Source of the DNA: Lysobacter sp. A03
GTDB taxonomy: Bacteria > Pseudomonadota > Gammaproteobacteria > Xanthomonadales > Xanthomonadaceae
Assembly (NCBI RefSeq): GCF_000855665.1
Contig: NZ_JXSS01000027.1
Span: 51,015 to 115,014 of the forward strand
Length of the DNA stretch: 64,000 nt
Direction: 5' to 3'
In this document: one piece after another, positions 53,217 through 62,437 of the stretch
How the letters are laid out: each line of letters begins with the position of its first letter
Position numbering within the stretch: position 1 is the stretch's first letter
Notes under the pieces: generated by a model
The model's input: the letters and a program-made list of their open reading frames with translations, nothing else
Databases searched by the model: none
What the model was told of the DNA's origin: nothing
Made by a program: the position numbers and the translations under genes

Positions 53217-55547
53217 ATGTCCGATACGAAAACCAAGCGGCGATCCGTGTCGCTGGAGCCGCTCAGGTCGCTGATGCCCGCCCTCGTGGTGGCCTGCGCG
53301 CTGCTGGCACTGTGGTTTGCGTGGAGCGGCTGGCAGCAGCAGCGCGACGGCAGCCGCCGGGCGACGGTGGAGCAGTCGCGCGACCAGACCGTCCAGGCCA
53401 TAGCCACTGCGCTGGCCTCCGAGCACAAGCGGTTTGCCGAAAAACTTGCTGATCCCGCTTTTACCTCGGCGGTTGCGAGTGGCGACAACGCGCGCGCAGC
53501 CGAGCTGCTGGGCGCGGGCTGGCCGGGCGCCAGCAAGCCGGCGGTGTTGTCGCCGCAACTGGACGAGGACTATGCCGCGCTGCCCGAGGGCAGCTACGGC
53601 CGGCTCGCGGCCCTGGAAGCCGCGCTGGTGGAGGGCAAGCCGGTGTCGTGGGTCGTGCGCGATGGTGACGCCTCACGCCTGGCGCTGGCCGCGCCGGTGG
53701 GCGACGAGGAGCTGGCTCGCGCGGTAGCACTGGTGTTGCTGCCATTGCAGCGGATCACGGGCCCGGTGGACGCGGCCGCCATTCCCGGCGATGCCTACCT
53801 TGCCTTGCGCCAAGGGCGTCAAGGCCTGGTCGAGCGGGGCGACGTGAGCCTGTCCGGCGGCGCCGAAGCGCTCGCCGCGGCCGTCCCCGGCAGCAGCCTG
53901 CGGGTCGCGGCGGGAATCCCGTACCCGGCGTTTGCGCCGTTCGGCCTGGGCGCGCTCGCCTGCTTCATCGCCGCAGGTGTATTCGCATTGCTGGCATTGC
54001 TGGCGTGGCGCGGGCCCCGGCTGTTGGCGCGACGGACTGAAGGCGCTCTGGACGAAGCCGAGGAAGGTTCCAGCCAGACGCTGGGAGAATCGATGAGCGA
54101 CGATTCATTGGCGGCGCCGACAACCGAGTCCGCACCGCTCGCCGCGGCGGCAGCGGCCGTCGCCCCGGTGATCCTGGACCGCGAGATCTTCCGCGCCTAT
54201 GACATCCGCGGCATCGTCGGCAAGAGTCTCGATGTCGGCGTCGCCGAGCGCATCGGCCACGCGATCGGCTCGGTGATGCACGAGGCCGGGCAGCGGGAGA
54301 TCGTGGTCGGCCGCGATGGGCGCCTGTCTGGGCCGGACATGCTCGAGGGGTTGGTCGCCGGCCTGCGCAAGGCCGGTCGCGACGTCATCGATATCGGCCT
54401 GGCACCGACGCCGCTGGTCTATTTCGGTGCCTACCACCTGAAGGCCGGATCCTGCGTATCGGTCACCGGCAGCCACAATCCGCCGGACTACAACGGCTTC
54501 AAGATCGTGATCGACGGCGAGACGCTGTCAGGCGATGCGATCACCGGGCTGTACGCGCGGATCGCCGAAGGACGGCTGCACGTCGCCGACAGCGAAGGCG
54601 CGTTGGAGCAGCGCGATATCAACGATGACTACGTCCAGCGGGTAGCGACCGATATCCAGATCGACCGGCCGCTGAAAGTGGTCGTGGACGCTGGCAACGG
54701 TGTCGCCGGCGAACTGGGCCCGGCGGTTCTGCGGGCGATCGGCGCGGAGGTCGTGCCGCTGTACTGCGAGATTGACGGCAATTTCCCCAACCATCACCCC
54801 GACCCGAGTGAGCCGCACAACCTCGCCGACCTGATCCAGATGGTGGACCGCCTGGACGCGGACCTGGGCATCGCCTTTGACGGTGACGGTGACCGTCTGG
54901 GCGTGGTCACCCGCGACGGCCACAACATCTTCCCCGACCGGCTGCTGATGCTGTTTGCCGCCGACGTGCTGGAACGCAACCCCGGGGCGCAGATCATCTT
55001 CGATGTGAAGTGCACCGGTCGCCTGCCGGGCTACATCCTGCGCCACGGCGGCAGTCCGCTGATGTGGAAAACCGGGCACTCGCTGGTCAAGGCCAAGATG
55101 CGCGAGACCGGTGCGGAGCTGGCTGGTGAGATGAGCGGTCACTTTTTCTTCAAGGAGCGCTGGTACGGGTTTGACGACGGCATCTACTCCGCCGCGCGCC
55201 TGCTGGAAATCCTTGCTGCCCAGCCCGGGCGCCCCAGCGATGTGCTCGATGCGCTCCCCGACGGTGTTTCCACGCCGGAGATCAAGGTCGATGCACCGGC
55301 GGGAGATCCGCACGCGTTCGTGGAGCGCTTCGTCGGCGCGGCGAATTTCGATGGCGCGCGTCTGTCGACCATCGACGGCCTGCGCGTGGATTGGCTGGAC
55401 GGCTGGGGTCTGGTGCGCGCATCCAACACCACGCCGGTGCTGGTGATGCGCTTTGATGCCGACAGCAACGAGGCCATGGCGCGCATCAAGGGCGCGTTCC
55501 GTGAGCAGCTGCTGGCGCTGGATCCGGACCTGCAGTTACCGTTTTGA
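53217..55547 (+). CDS. algC: membrane-anchored phosphomannomutase/phosphoglucomutase (AlgC-like)
   Basis: A 776-residue protein. About 315 N-terminal residues hold a transmembrane helix (about 20-38), a periplasmic sensor-like region, a second helix (about 240-263) and a linker; then comes a complete phosphohexomutase of about 460 residues. Catalytic Ser lies in TGSHNPPDYNGFK near residue 422, the metal loop DGDGDRLG near 557, and the sugar loop GEMSGHFFF near 640. It interconverts hexose 6- and 1-phosphates for exopolysaccharide and LPS. The ATG at 53217 follows AGGGGAA; an earlier in-frame ATG lies inside dut and is unlikely. Position after coaBC and dut is the same as for Pseudomonas algC. 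Confidence 0.9.
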   Translation: MSDTKTKRRSVSLEPLRSLMPALVVACALLALWFAWSGWQQQRDGSRRATVEQSRDQTVQAIATALASEHKRFAEKLADPAFTSAVASGDNARAAELLGAGWPGASKPAVLSPQLDEDYAALPEGSYGRLAALEAALVEGKPVSWVVRDGDASRLALAAPVGDEELARAVALVLLPLQRITGPVDAAAIPGDAYLALRQGRQGLVERGDVSLSGGAEALAAAVPGSSLRVAAGIPYPAFAPFGLGALACFIAAGVFALLALLAWRGPRLLARRTEGALDEAEEGSSQTLGESMSDDSLAAPTTESAPLAAAAAAVAPVILDREIFRAYDIRGIVGKSLDVGVAERIGHAIGSVMHEAGQREIVVGRDGRLSGPDMLEGLVAGLRKAGRDVIDIGLAPTPLVYFGAYHLKAGSCVSVTGSHNPPDYNGFKIVIDGETLSGDAITGLYARIAEGRLHVADSEGALEQRDINDDYVQRVATDIQIDRPLKVVVDAGNGVAGELGPAVLRAIGAEVVPLYCEIDGNFPNHHPDPSEPHNLADLIQMVDRLDADLGIAFDGDGDRLGVVTRDGHNIFPDRLLMLFAADVLERNPGAQIIFDVKCTGRLPGYILRHGGSPLMWKTGHSLVKAKMRETGAELAGEMSGHFFFKERWYGFDDGIYSAARLLEILAAQPGRPSDVLDALPDGVSTPEIKVDAPAGDPHAFVERFVGAANFDGARLSTIDGLRVDWLDGWGLVRASNTTPVLVMRFDADSNEAMARIKGAFREQLLALDPDLQLPF

Positions 55548-55609
55548 GGACCCCGGGCGGGCCTGAAGGCCGGCCTTGATACATCGGGCCGAACGAGCGT
55601 GGGGTTTCA

Positions 55610-55632
55610 GGCCGCAGGCTTCAGCTGCGGCC
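55610..55632. terminator. stem-loop between convergent genes
   Basis: A perfect 8-base stem GGCCGCAG (55610-55617) and CTGCGGCC (55625-55632) with a seven-base loop straddles the 3' end of the minus-strand gene that ends at 55621, 62 bases after algC. There is no T tract in either direction, so it may only slow transcription or protect RNA ends. Confidence 0.4.
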
Positions 55633-56292
55633 GGATGCGCCGGAAGCCGCCTTCAGCTCGCGGTAGCGCTCCAACGCCGAGGCCAGTTCCTGGTCGATCG
55701 TGTCGCGGGCCTGGACCTGGCGTTCCAGCAACTCCTGGTGGCGGCGCAGCGAGTCGTGCTGGACGCTGATGCGCTCGGCAAGCGTCTTGGCCACCGGCTT
55801 GGCTTCCAGTTCCGCCTCGCTCGCTCGCTGCAGCAGGCTGAGCAGGCTGCGCCGCGCACCCTTGATGCCCAGTTGCGAGGTTTCGATGCTTGAGTCGATC
55901 AGCTCGATCCGGTTGGCGAAGTTGCGCTCCAGATCGGCTTCGCTGGAGAAGGACACCACCATCGCGCGCTCACGCCGCGCCCGCTCGGCCTCCGACCACT
56001 GCGCGCGCTCGTGGCGCTTGGCCTCGATGTCCGCCAGCGCACGCTCCTCATCGGTCTTGGCGCGTTCGATACGGGCCGTTGCGACGCCCGTCGGGCTGAA
56101 TTCGGTGCGCGCGTTGTCGACCGCGTTGGCGGGGAGGGCATCGCTGCACACCCGCTCGCCGTGATCGTCCCAGCAATAGATCTTCTTCCCGCCCTGGACT
56201 TTCTTCTGCGCCGACGCCGGGGACACGGCCATCGCCAGCGCCACCGACAGCAGCGCGCAGGAGAGCAGGGATGAGCGGGACAGAGCTTGCAT
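55621..56292 (-). CDS. exported coiled-coil protein of unknown function (DUF4124-like N-terminus)
   Basis: This 223-residue protein has a cleavable signal peptide (about residues 1-28, ending SPASAQ). A short region with IYCWDDHGERVCSDALP near residues 37-53 resembles DUF4124 modules. The rest, about residues 75-215, is a long charged helix rich in Glu, Arg, Ala and Gln with heptad spacing, so a periplasmic coiled coil is predicted. It lies between algC and pyrE and is convergent with the former. I cannot assign a function. Confidence 0.75.
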   Translation of the reverse strand: MQALSRSSLLSCALLSVALAMAVSPASAQKKVQGGKKIYCWDDHGERVCSDALPANAVDNARTEFSPTGVATARIERAKTDEERALADIEAKRHERAQWSEAERARRERAMVVSFSSEADLERNFANRIELIDSSIETSQLGIKGARRSLLSLLQRASEAELEAKPVAKTLAERISVQHDSLRRHQELLERQVQARDTIDQELASALERYRELKAASGASGRS

Positions 56293-56372
56293 GGCCTTTT
56301 ACCTTGGACGGTCAGCGGACAAAGACGCAAGACTCGGGCCAAGCGCAAAAAAGCTCCGCATCTACGCGGTGC

Positions 56373-57041
56373 TCAGCGGCTTCCATACGCCTCGCGGTAG
56401 GCGAGGAGTCGCTCGTGCTGTCCGGCCAGCACGGTGGATTTCTCCGCCATCGCCAGCAGATCGTCGAGGCTGGCGACCGCCACCACCGGAAGCGCGTGCT
56501 CGATTGCGACAGTTTGTGCCGCCGAGCGTCGGCTGACGGAAGGGTCGACCGCTTCCTGACGGTCCAGCGCGATCACGATTCCGCCCACGATTCCGCCGGC
56601 ATCGCCGATGATCTGCAGGGCTTCGCGAATCGCGGTGCCGGCAGTGATCACGTCGTCGACGATCAGCACACGGCGGCCTTCCAGCGGCGCGCCAATCAGG
56701 CTGCCACCTTCGCCATGGGCTTTCGCCTCCTTGCGGTTGAAGGTCACCGGCAGGTCGTGGCCGCGACGGGAATACTCGCATGCCAGCGCGGTGGCGAGCG
56801 GTATGCCTTTGTAGGCCGGTCCGAACAGGCCGTCGACTTCACCCAGCGATCCATCGGCGCGTGCTGCATCGATGGCATCGGCATAGCAGGTCGCCAGTCC
56901 AGCCAGGGCCGCGCCGGAATCGAAGCGTCCGGCGTTGAAGAAATATGGGCTGGTGCGACCGGATTTCAGGGTGAATTCGCCAAAGCGCAGCGCATCGGCG
57001 CGCAGCGCCAGTTCGAGGAATCGTCCGCGGTGGTCCTGCAT
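56373..57041 (-). CDS. pyrE: orotate phosphoribosyltransferase
   Basis: A 222-residue PyrE that makes orotidine 5'-phosphate from orotate and PRPP in pyrimidine synthesis. The PRPP-binding motif LIVDDVITAGTA lies near residues 121-132, GPAYKGIPL near 74-82 and FNRKEAKAHGEGG near 100-112 hold the catalytic loop lysines. The ATG at 57041 gives the expected N-terminus (FLELALRADALRFGEF). It is divergent from xthA across 138 bases. Confidence 0.95.
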   Translation of the reverse strand: MQDHRGRFLELALRADALRFGEFTLKSGRTSPYFFNAGRFDSGAALAGLATCYADAIDAARADGSLGEVDGLFGPAYKGIPLATALACEYSRRGHDLPVTFNRKEAKAHGEGGSLIGAPLEGRRVLIVDDVITAGTAIREALQIIGDAGGIVGGIVIALDRQEAVDPSVSRRSAAQTVAIEHALPVVAVASLDDLLAMAEKSTVLAGQHERLLAYREAYGSR

Positions 57042-57179
57042 GTGGCATCCAGTCGATCAACAGCTGTCGATGATAACCAGCCACGCTGCCAGCGTCGGCC
57101 TCCGCCCGGCCCGCGGCGGGGCTGCGCTATCCTTCCGCGTCGGGTCCAGCGCCCGCATTGCCCTCACTGTCGGACCTAC

Positions 57180-57992
57180 ATGCGCATCATCAGCTTCAAC
57201 GCCAATGGCATCCGCTCGGCCGCCCGCAAGGGATTCTTCGACTGGTTCCGTGACCAGGGTGCCGACGTGCTTTGCATGCAGGAGACCAAGGCCCAGGAGC
57301 ACCAGTTGACCGGTCCGGACGGACTGGATCCCGCATTCCTGCCGGCTGGCTACCACGCGTTCTTCCGCGACGCGACGACTAAAAAAGGCTACAGCGGCGT
57401 GGCGATCTACAGCCGTCGCGAGCCCGATGAGGTGCGTACCGCGCTGGGCTGGGACGCGTTCGACGAGGAGGGGCGCTACATCGAGGCGCGCTTTGGCAAT
57501 CTCAGCGTGGTCTCGTTCTACATTCCATCGGGCTCTTCTGGGGAGTTGCGGCAGGGCTACAAATTCGAGGTCATGGACTGGCTCAAGCCGATCCTGGACG
57601 AATGGCTCGCCAGCGGCCGCGACTACGTCCTGTGTGGCGACTGGAATATCGTGCGCAGCGCCATGGACATCTGCAACTGGAAGTCGAACCAGAAGAACTC
57701 CGGTTGCACGCCACCCGAGCGCGACTGGCTCAACGCCTTGTGCGGCGAGCCAGGGGGTTCGGCCGAGGGCTGGCAGGACGCCTACCGGCGCCTGAACCCT
57801 GACGGCCAGGACTACACCTGGTGGAGCAACCGCGGCGCGGCGTACGCCAAGAACGTGGGCTGGCGGATCGACTACCAGCTGGTGACCCCGGCGCTGGCGT
57901 CGCGGCTGCGCAGCTGCGCGATCGCGCGTGAGCCGCGCTTCTCCGACCACGCGCCGTTTACCGTCGACTTCGACATGGACCTGGGCGGGTGA
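57180..57992 (+). CDS. xthA: exodeoxyribonuclease III / AP endonuclease
   Basis: The 270-residue Mg-dependent nuclease cuts DNA at abasic sites in base excision repair. FNANGIRSA near residue 6, LCMQETKAQ near 32-40, GYSGVAIYSR near 72, GDWNI near 155, WWSNRGAAYAKNVGWRIDY near 218-236 and the final FSDHAPF near 258 form the complete catalytic set. The ATG at 57180 gives the typical MRIISFNANG start. Its TGA overlaps the GTG start of the transporter gene that follows. Confidence 0.95.
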   Translation: MRIISFNANGIRSAARKGFFDWFRDQGADVLCMQETKAQEHQLTGPDGLDPAFLPAGYHAFFRDATTKKGYSGVAIYSRREPDEVRTALGWDAFDEEGRYIEARFGNLSVVSFYIPSGSSGELRQGYKFEVMDWLKPILDEWLASGRDYVLCGDWNIVRSAMDICNWKSNQKNSGCTPPERDWLNALCGEPGGSAEGWQDAYRRLNPDGQDYTWWSNRGAAYAKNVGWRIDYQLVTPALASRLRSCAIAREPRFSDHAPFTVDFDMDLGG

Positions 57993-59299
57993 GTTCACCG
58001 ACTAAGGCCCCCAAGCCATCAGCGTGGAAGGCATTCGCCGAGCCGTCGGCGTGGACGATGTTCTTCTTCGGCTTCGCGTCCGGGCTGCCGTTCCTGCTGG
58101 TGGCGGGCACGCTGGCGTACTGGTTGCGCGAGGACGGCCTGGAACTGAAGGACATCACCATGATCGCCAGCGCGGGCATGGCGTATTCCTTCAAGTTCCT
58201 CTGGGCGCCGCTGGTGGATCGCTGGCGGCTGCCGCTGTTCGGTCGGCTCGGCCAGCGCCGCGGCTGGCTGCTGCTGGCGCAGCTGGTGGTCATGGCCGGA
58301 CTGTTTGCGATGGCGGGAGTGGGTACCGCGACGTTGCCACTGTTCATCGCCTTGACCCTGACCGTGGCCGTGGCGGGTGCCACGCTTGACATCGCCGTGG
58401 ATGCCTACCGGATCGAGATCGCCCCGGTCGAGTCCCAGGGTGCGCTGGTGGCGACCTACTCGCTGGGCTACCGCATGGCTCTGATCGTGACCGGCGCGCT
58501 GGCGCTGGTGCTCGCCGACCACGCGGTTTGGCCCAACGTGTACCGGGTGATGGCCTGCGTGATGCTGGTGCCGATCATCGCCAACCTGATGGCCCGCGAG
58601 CCCGACGTCATCCGTATCCGTGCCCAGAACTGGGCGGCGGCGATGCGCGAGGGTGTGGTCGAGCCGTTTGCCGACTTCTTCCGGCGCTTTGGCGGCCGGG
58701 TCGGCCTCGGCGTGCTGGCCTTCATCCTCTTGTTCAAGATTTCCGACCAGGCGCTGGTGGGCGGCATCATTGGGCCTTTCTACCTGGACCAGGGATTCAC
58801 CAAGACCCAGATCGCCGCGGTGTCGAAGATCTACGGTATCTGGGTCGGCATCGGTGGCGCGTTCGTCGGCGGTCTGGCGGTGGCGCGCTGGGGCGTCAAC
58901 TGGACCCTGCTTGGGGCGATCGTGCTGGGCGCGGTCAGCAACCTGCTGTATCTGCTGCTGATTGGCGCCAACGGCGACGTGGGCATGCTGACCCTGGTGA
59001 TCTCCGGCGAGAACCTCGCGCAGGGCTTCCTTGGCACCGCGGCGGTCGCCTACCTGTCGGCGCTGGTCAACCAGCGCTACACCGCCACCCAGTACGCGCT
59101 GTTCTCCTCGATGATCACCCTGCCCGGCAAGGTGCTGGGGTTTTATTCGGGGCGCATCGTGGAGGCGGTAGGATACGCGCCATACTTCGTGTTGACCGCG
59201 GTCCTGGTCGTACCTGCGGTGATGCTGTTTTTGTGGCTGCGCCCCAGGGTGCGGCTGGGTGAGGACGGGGGCGCGTCGCAGGTGGAGAAAGGACGATGA
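57989..59299 (+). CDS. ampG: AmpG-family muropeptide permease (MFS)
   Basis: A 436-residue inner-membrane transporter with about twelve hydrophobic segments. The start is GTG 57989, overlapping the xthA stop (GTGA). FFFGFASGLPFLL near residues 24-36 and KFLWAPLVDRW near 70-80 are AmpG landmarks; DVAVDAYR-like IAVDAYRIE near 133 is also typical. AmpG imports anhydro-muropeptides for cell-wall recycling, and anmK, a recycling kinase, is encoded just downstream on the other strand. The substrate is inferred from family. Confidence 0.87.
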   Translation: MSSPTKAPKPSAWKAFAEPSAWTMFFFGFASGLPFLLVAGTLAYWLREDGLELKDITMIASAGMAYSFKFLWAPLVDRWRLPLFGRLGQRRGWLLLAQLVVMAGLFAMAGVGTATLPLFIALTLTVAVAGATLDIAVDAYRIEIAPVESQGALVATYSLGYRMALIVTGALALVLADHAVWPNVYRVMACVMLVPIIANLMAREPDVIRIRAQNWAAAMREGVVEPFADFFRRFGGRVGLGVLAFILLFKISDQALVGGIIGPFYLDQGFTKTQIAAVSKIYGIWVGIGGAFVGGLAVARWGVNWTLLGAIVLGAVSNLLYLLLIGANGDVGMLTLVISGENLAQGFLGTAAVAYLSALVNQRYTATQYALFSSMITLPGKVLGFYSGRIVEAVGYAPYFVLTAVLVVPAVMLFLWLRPRVRLGEDGGASQVEKGR

Positions 59300-59556
59300 G
59301 CGAGACGCTACTGCTGGATATCGATGCCGTGCTGCTGGAGCGGGTGCGACGGTTCGCAGCAAGCATGGGCTGGACCCAGCCCGTGGCGATCACCCATCTG
59401 ATCGAGCATGGCCTTTTTGCCTGCGAGGGTGACGTGGCGGTGGCACTCGATGACACCGACGCCCACGTCCTGCAGGCCGCCATCGAGGCGCTGGAAAAGG
59501 TCGAAGATGATCCGGGTTTCTCGCTGATCGGCCGTATCGGCAACCCTGTGGACTGA
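59296..59556 (+). CDS. small protein of unknown function coupled to ampG
   Basis: An 86-residue acidic protein whose ATG overlaps the ampG stop (59296-59299). It has no signal peptide or membrane segment. A predicted helix-rich N-terminal half (LLERVRRFAASMGW, then AITHLIEHGLF) loosely suggests a ribbon-helix-helix-like fold; the rest is Asp/Glu-rich. No family is recognised. The coupling suggests a role linked to the transporter or simply shared expression. Confidence 0.7.
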   Translation: MSETLLLDIDAVLLERVRRFAASMGWTQPVAITHLIEHGLFACEGDVAVALDDTDAHVLQAAIEALEKVEDDPGFSLIGRIGNPVD

Positions 59557-59563
59557 GCCCGCG

Positions 59564-59596
59564 GGCGTGGAGATCCCTATTCGGGACCTCTACGCC
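59564..59596. terminator. inverted repeat between convergent ends, probable bidirectional terminator
   Basis: Bases 59564-59577 pair with 59583-59596 over 14 positions with one G-T pair and one mismatch, around a five-base loop (tattc). It lies between the stop of the small ampG-coupled gene and the last codons of anmK. A clear T tract is lacking, so strength is uncertain. Confidence 0.5.
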
Positions 59597-60804
59597 GGGT
59601 AAATCACGCCCAGCGTGCGCGGCCCGCGCGCACCGGTCACCGCCGGCAGATTGCCCGGCAGCCCGGCCAGGGTTTGGCGCGCCAGCCACGCGAACCCCAT
59701 TGCCTCTACGTGGTCGGGGTCCAGTCCGTGCTCTGCGGTCGACTCGACGGCGACGCCCGGCAGTCTTGTCGCAAGACGTCGCAGCAGGAGCGGGTTGTGG
59801 ACGCCGCCGCCGCAAGCCAGCACCCGCACCGTGTCCGACTGCCACGCCAGCAGCGCGCCGGCAACCGTGGCGGCGGTCAATTCCAGCAGCGTCGCCTGCA
59901 CATCCTCTGGACGCTCATCGCCGCGCAAGTGATGTTGCAGCCACTGCAGCTGGAACTGCTCGCGGCCGGTGCTTTTGGGCGGTGGCTGGGCGAACCAGGG
60001 CTCACGCAGCAGGCGTTCCAGGAGTGCGTCATCGATCTCGCCCCGACCGGCAAAGTTTCCATCGCGGTCGAACGGCTGGCCGAGGTGGCGCTGGCACCAC
60101 GCGTCCATCAGCGCGTTTGCGGGGCCGGTGTCAAAGCCGCGCACGCCCGCACCGGAGACCCCGTCGCACGACGCCGGCAGCAGCGTCAGGTTGGCGATCC
60201 CGCCCAGGTTGAGGACGGCGCGGTTCTCCGAATCGCTGCACAGCATCGCCGCATGCAGCGCAGGCAGCAGCGGCGCGCCCTGGCCTCCGGCGGCGACGTC
60301 GCGGCGGCGGAAATCCGCCACCGTCAAAATGCCCGTGCGCTCGGCGATGACGTTGCCGTCGCCCAGCTGCATCGTGAAGCGGTTGCGGCCATCGAAGGCG
60401 GCCCCATCGGGCCGATGACGGATGGTCTGCCCGTGCGAGCCGATCGCCCGGATCTGCGCGGCGTCGACCCCGGCGCTGCGGATCAGCTGCAGCGCCGCCT
60501 CGGCAAAGCATTCGGCGATGTGCACATCCAGCGTGCCCAACTCGTCGATTGACTCGATCGGCGCGCCCTGACCCAACTCAAGCAGTCTCGCGCGCGTGGC
60601 CAGGTCCCACGCGCAGGTATGGCCGTGCACCAGGGCGCAGCCGCTGCCCGCGTCGAAGCGGACCAGCGCCGCATCGATGCCGTCCGCGCTGGTGCCCGAC
60701 ATCAGGCCGATGAACACCCCCTCGCCGCTGGTGGCATCGGCCCGCGAAGCAGCGGGCCCGGTCGAACTGGCGTCCGCCGGGCCCGTGGTCTTGCTGATGC
60801 TCAT
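59590..60804 (-). CDS. anmK: anhydro-N-acetylmuramic acid kinase
   Basis: The 404-residue enzyme cleaves the 1,6-anhydro ring and phosphorylates anhydro-MurNAc in peptidoglycan recycling. The family start [18 protein letters not shown] near residues 31-48 contains the phosphate-binding loop; [11 protein letters not shown] near 120-130 and NLGGIANLT near 200-208 hold catalytic and sugar-binding residues; [14 protein letters not shown] near 332-345 is the nucleotide site. The first 28 residues are extra relative to common AnmK, so a later start is possible. It lies five bases after the M23 peptidase gene on the same strand. Confidence 0.94.
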   Translation of the reverse strand: MSISKTTGPADASSTGPAASRADATSGEGVFIGLMSGTSADGIDAALVRFDAGSGCALVHGHTCAWDLATRARLLELGQGAPIESIDELGTLDVHIAECFAEAALQLIRSAGVDAAQIRAIGSHGQTIRHRPDGAAFDGRNRFTMQLGDGNVIAERTGILTVADFRRRDVAAGGQGAPLLPALHAAMLCSDSENRAVLNLGGIANLTLLPASCDGVSGAGVRGFDTGPANALMDAWCQRHLGQPFDRDGNFAGRGEIDDALLERLLREPWFAQPPPKSTGREQFQLQWLQHHLRGDERPEDVQATLLELTAATVAGALLAWQSDTVRVLACGGGVHNPLLLRRLATRLPGVAVESTAEHGLDPDHVEAMGFAWLARQTLAGLPGNLPAVTGARGPRTLGVIYPA

Positions 60805-60809
60805 TGCGA

Positions 60810-62246
60810 TCAGGCTTGCTGGTCGACGCCCGTGGTGGTGTCCACCTTCGCCGGCGCCTTGCTGGCCACCATCGCGTTGTTGCGCAGCAGGCCTTCCACC
60901 TCCTGGATGCGTGCCAGCGCCGGCGCGGTTTCCGCGCGGAAGGCGACCAGCGCCGCGCCCTTCAGCGGTTCGGCCGGCGGCATGGTGACGTTGAGCGGGT
61001 TGCGGTGCACACCGTTGACCCGGAATTCGTAGTGCAGGTGCGGGCCGGTTGCCAATCCCGTGCTGCCGACATAGCCGATCACCGAGCCCTGCGGCACCCG
61101 CTGGCCGACCTTGAACTTGCCGAAGCGCGACATGTGCGCATAAAGAGTGGTGTAGCCGCGGCCGTGGTCCAGGACGACGGTGCGACCATAGCCGCCCTTC
61201 CAGCCCACAAACTGCACCCGCGCATCGCCGGCGGCCATGATCGGCGTGCCCGAGCCTGCGCCGTAGTCCACGCCCTGATGGGCCCGCGTCTTGCCCAGGA
61301 TCGGATGCTTGCGCGCGGTGGTGAAGCCGGAGGTCACGCGCGCATAGGGAATCGGCATGCGGATGAAGGATTTCTTCAGCGGTCGGCCATCGGCGGTGTA
61401 GTACCCGACCTTGCCGTCATGCTCGAAGCGGAAACCGGAGAACGTCTTGCCACCAGTGGTGAAGGTGGCGGCGCGGATATCGCCGCTGCCGATCAGCTCG
61501 CCCTCGCGCCAGACCTGGTCGTAGACCACGCTGAAGCGGTCACCCTTCTTGGCGCTGGTGAAGTCGATGTCGTAGTTGAAGATCTCGTCGGTCATCGTCG
61601 CAATCGCGGTCGCCGGCAGGCCGGCCTTGCGCGCGGCGACATACAGCGAACTCTGGATCTCGCCACTGCTGACGATGCTGCGCAGCTCGGTCGGCCGTTC
61701 GATCACCTGCTGATCGATCACGTCGCCCTTGACGCTGAGCTCGACACGATGGGAAGGATCGCGGTCGTAACGGAAGCGGTGCAGGGAGCCGTCGACCATG
61801 TCGAATGCGAGCTCTGCCCCGGTACCGAGCCGGGTAAGGGCGGGCTTGGCGCCCGGCTGCTCAAGGATGCGGTGCATGGTTGCGGCCGGAATACCCATCT
61901 GCTGGAACACTGCGCCCAGGGTCTGCCCGCTTTGCACCCGCACCACCTGCCAGTCATGCTCCGGACGCGGCTGCGCCGGCTGCAACGCAATCGGAGGCAG
62001 CGGCAGCGCCATCGACTGGCGCGCCAGGGGCGTGCTCCCGGCCTGCAGATCGCCAAAGCCAGGGACGATCGCGGCCACCAATGCGCCGATCGTCACGAAC
62101 AGACTGGCCTGCACCCACTGTCGCCGCGACCATCGACCACTGAAACCATCGGACAGCTGACGTGCCACCACCGGTCGTTGAAGCGCTGTTTTGCGCAGGC
62201 TTTTCAGGCGGTTACGCCGGATCGAACCGGGGTCTGTTGGTGTCAT
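60810..62246 (-). CDS. M23 family murein endopeptidase (MepM-like)
   Basis: A 478-residue membrane-anchored peptidase that would cut peptidoglycan cross-links to allow wall growth. One helix near residues 50-68 anchors it; an OapA/LysM-like wall-binding domain lies near 98-155; the C-terminal LytM domain shows HQGVDYGAG near residue 330 and GPHLHYEF near 410 with the zinc ligands of an active enzyme. It is divergent from tyrS, the same order as in Stenotrophomonas and Xanthomonas (from memory), and precedes anmK by five bases. Confidence 0.92.
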   Translation of the reverse strand: MTPTDPGSIRRNRLKSLRKTALQRPVVARQLSDGFSGRWSRRQWVQASLFVTIGALVAAIVPGFGDLQAGSTPLARQSMALPLPPIALQPAQPRPEHDWQVVRVQSGQTLGAVFQQMGIPAATMHRILEQPGAKPALTRLGTGAELAFDMVDGSLHRFRYDRDPSHRVELSVKGDVIDQQVIERPTELRSIVSSGEIQSSLYVAARKAGLPATAIATMTDEIFNYDIDFTSAKKGDRFSVVYDQVWREGELIGSGDIRAATFTTGGKTFSGFRFEHDGKVGYYTADGRPLKKSFIRMPIPYARVTSGFTTARKHPILGKTRAHQGVDYGAGSGTPIMAAGDARVQFVGWKGGYGRTVVLDHGRGYTTLYAHMSRFGKFKVGQRVPQGSVIGYVGSTGLATGPHLHYEFRVNGVHRNPLNVTMPPAEPLKGAALVAFRAETAPALARIQEVEGLLRNNAMVASKAPAKVDTTTGVDQQA

Positions 62247-62437
62247 CTGATGGGTCTCCCACGCGCAGGATGTGAAGGCAGCGTCGCGGAGTTACGATAA
62301 GCACATGAGATGTGTGCGTCAAACCCTTGAGTGCAATGGGAATTCCCGCGTTACCCTCGGCGTTGAACTCCTATGTCGGCACTCCTGCGTTGACCCGCCC
62401 ATTCAGCTGCCACCGACCTTTCCAAGAGCTTCTTTCC

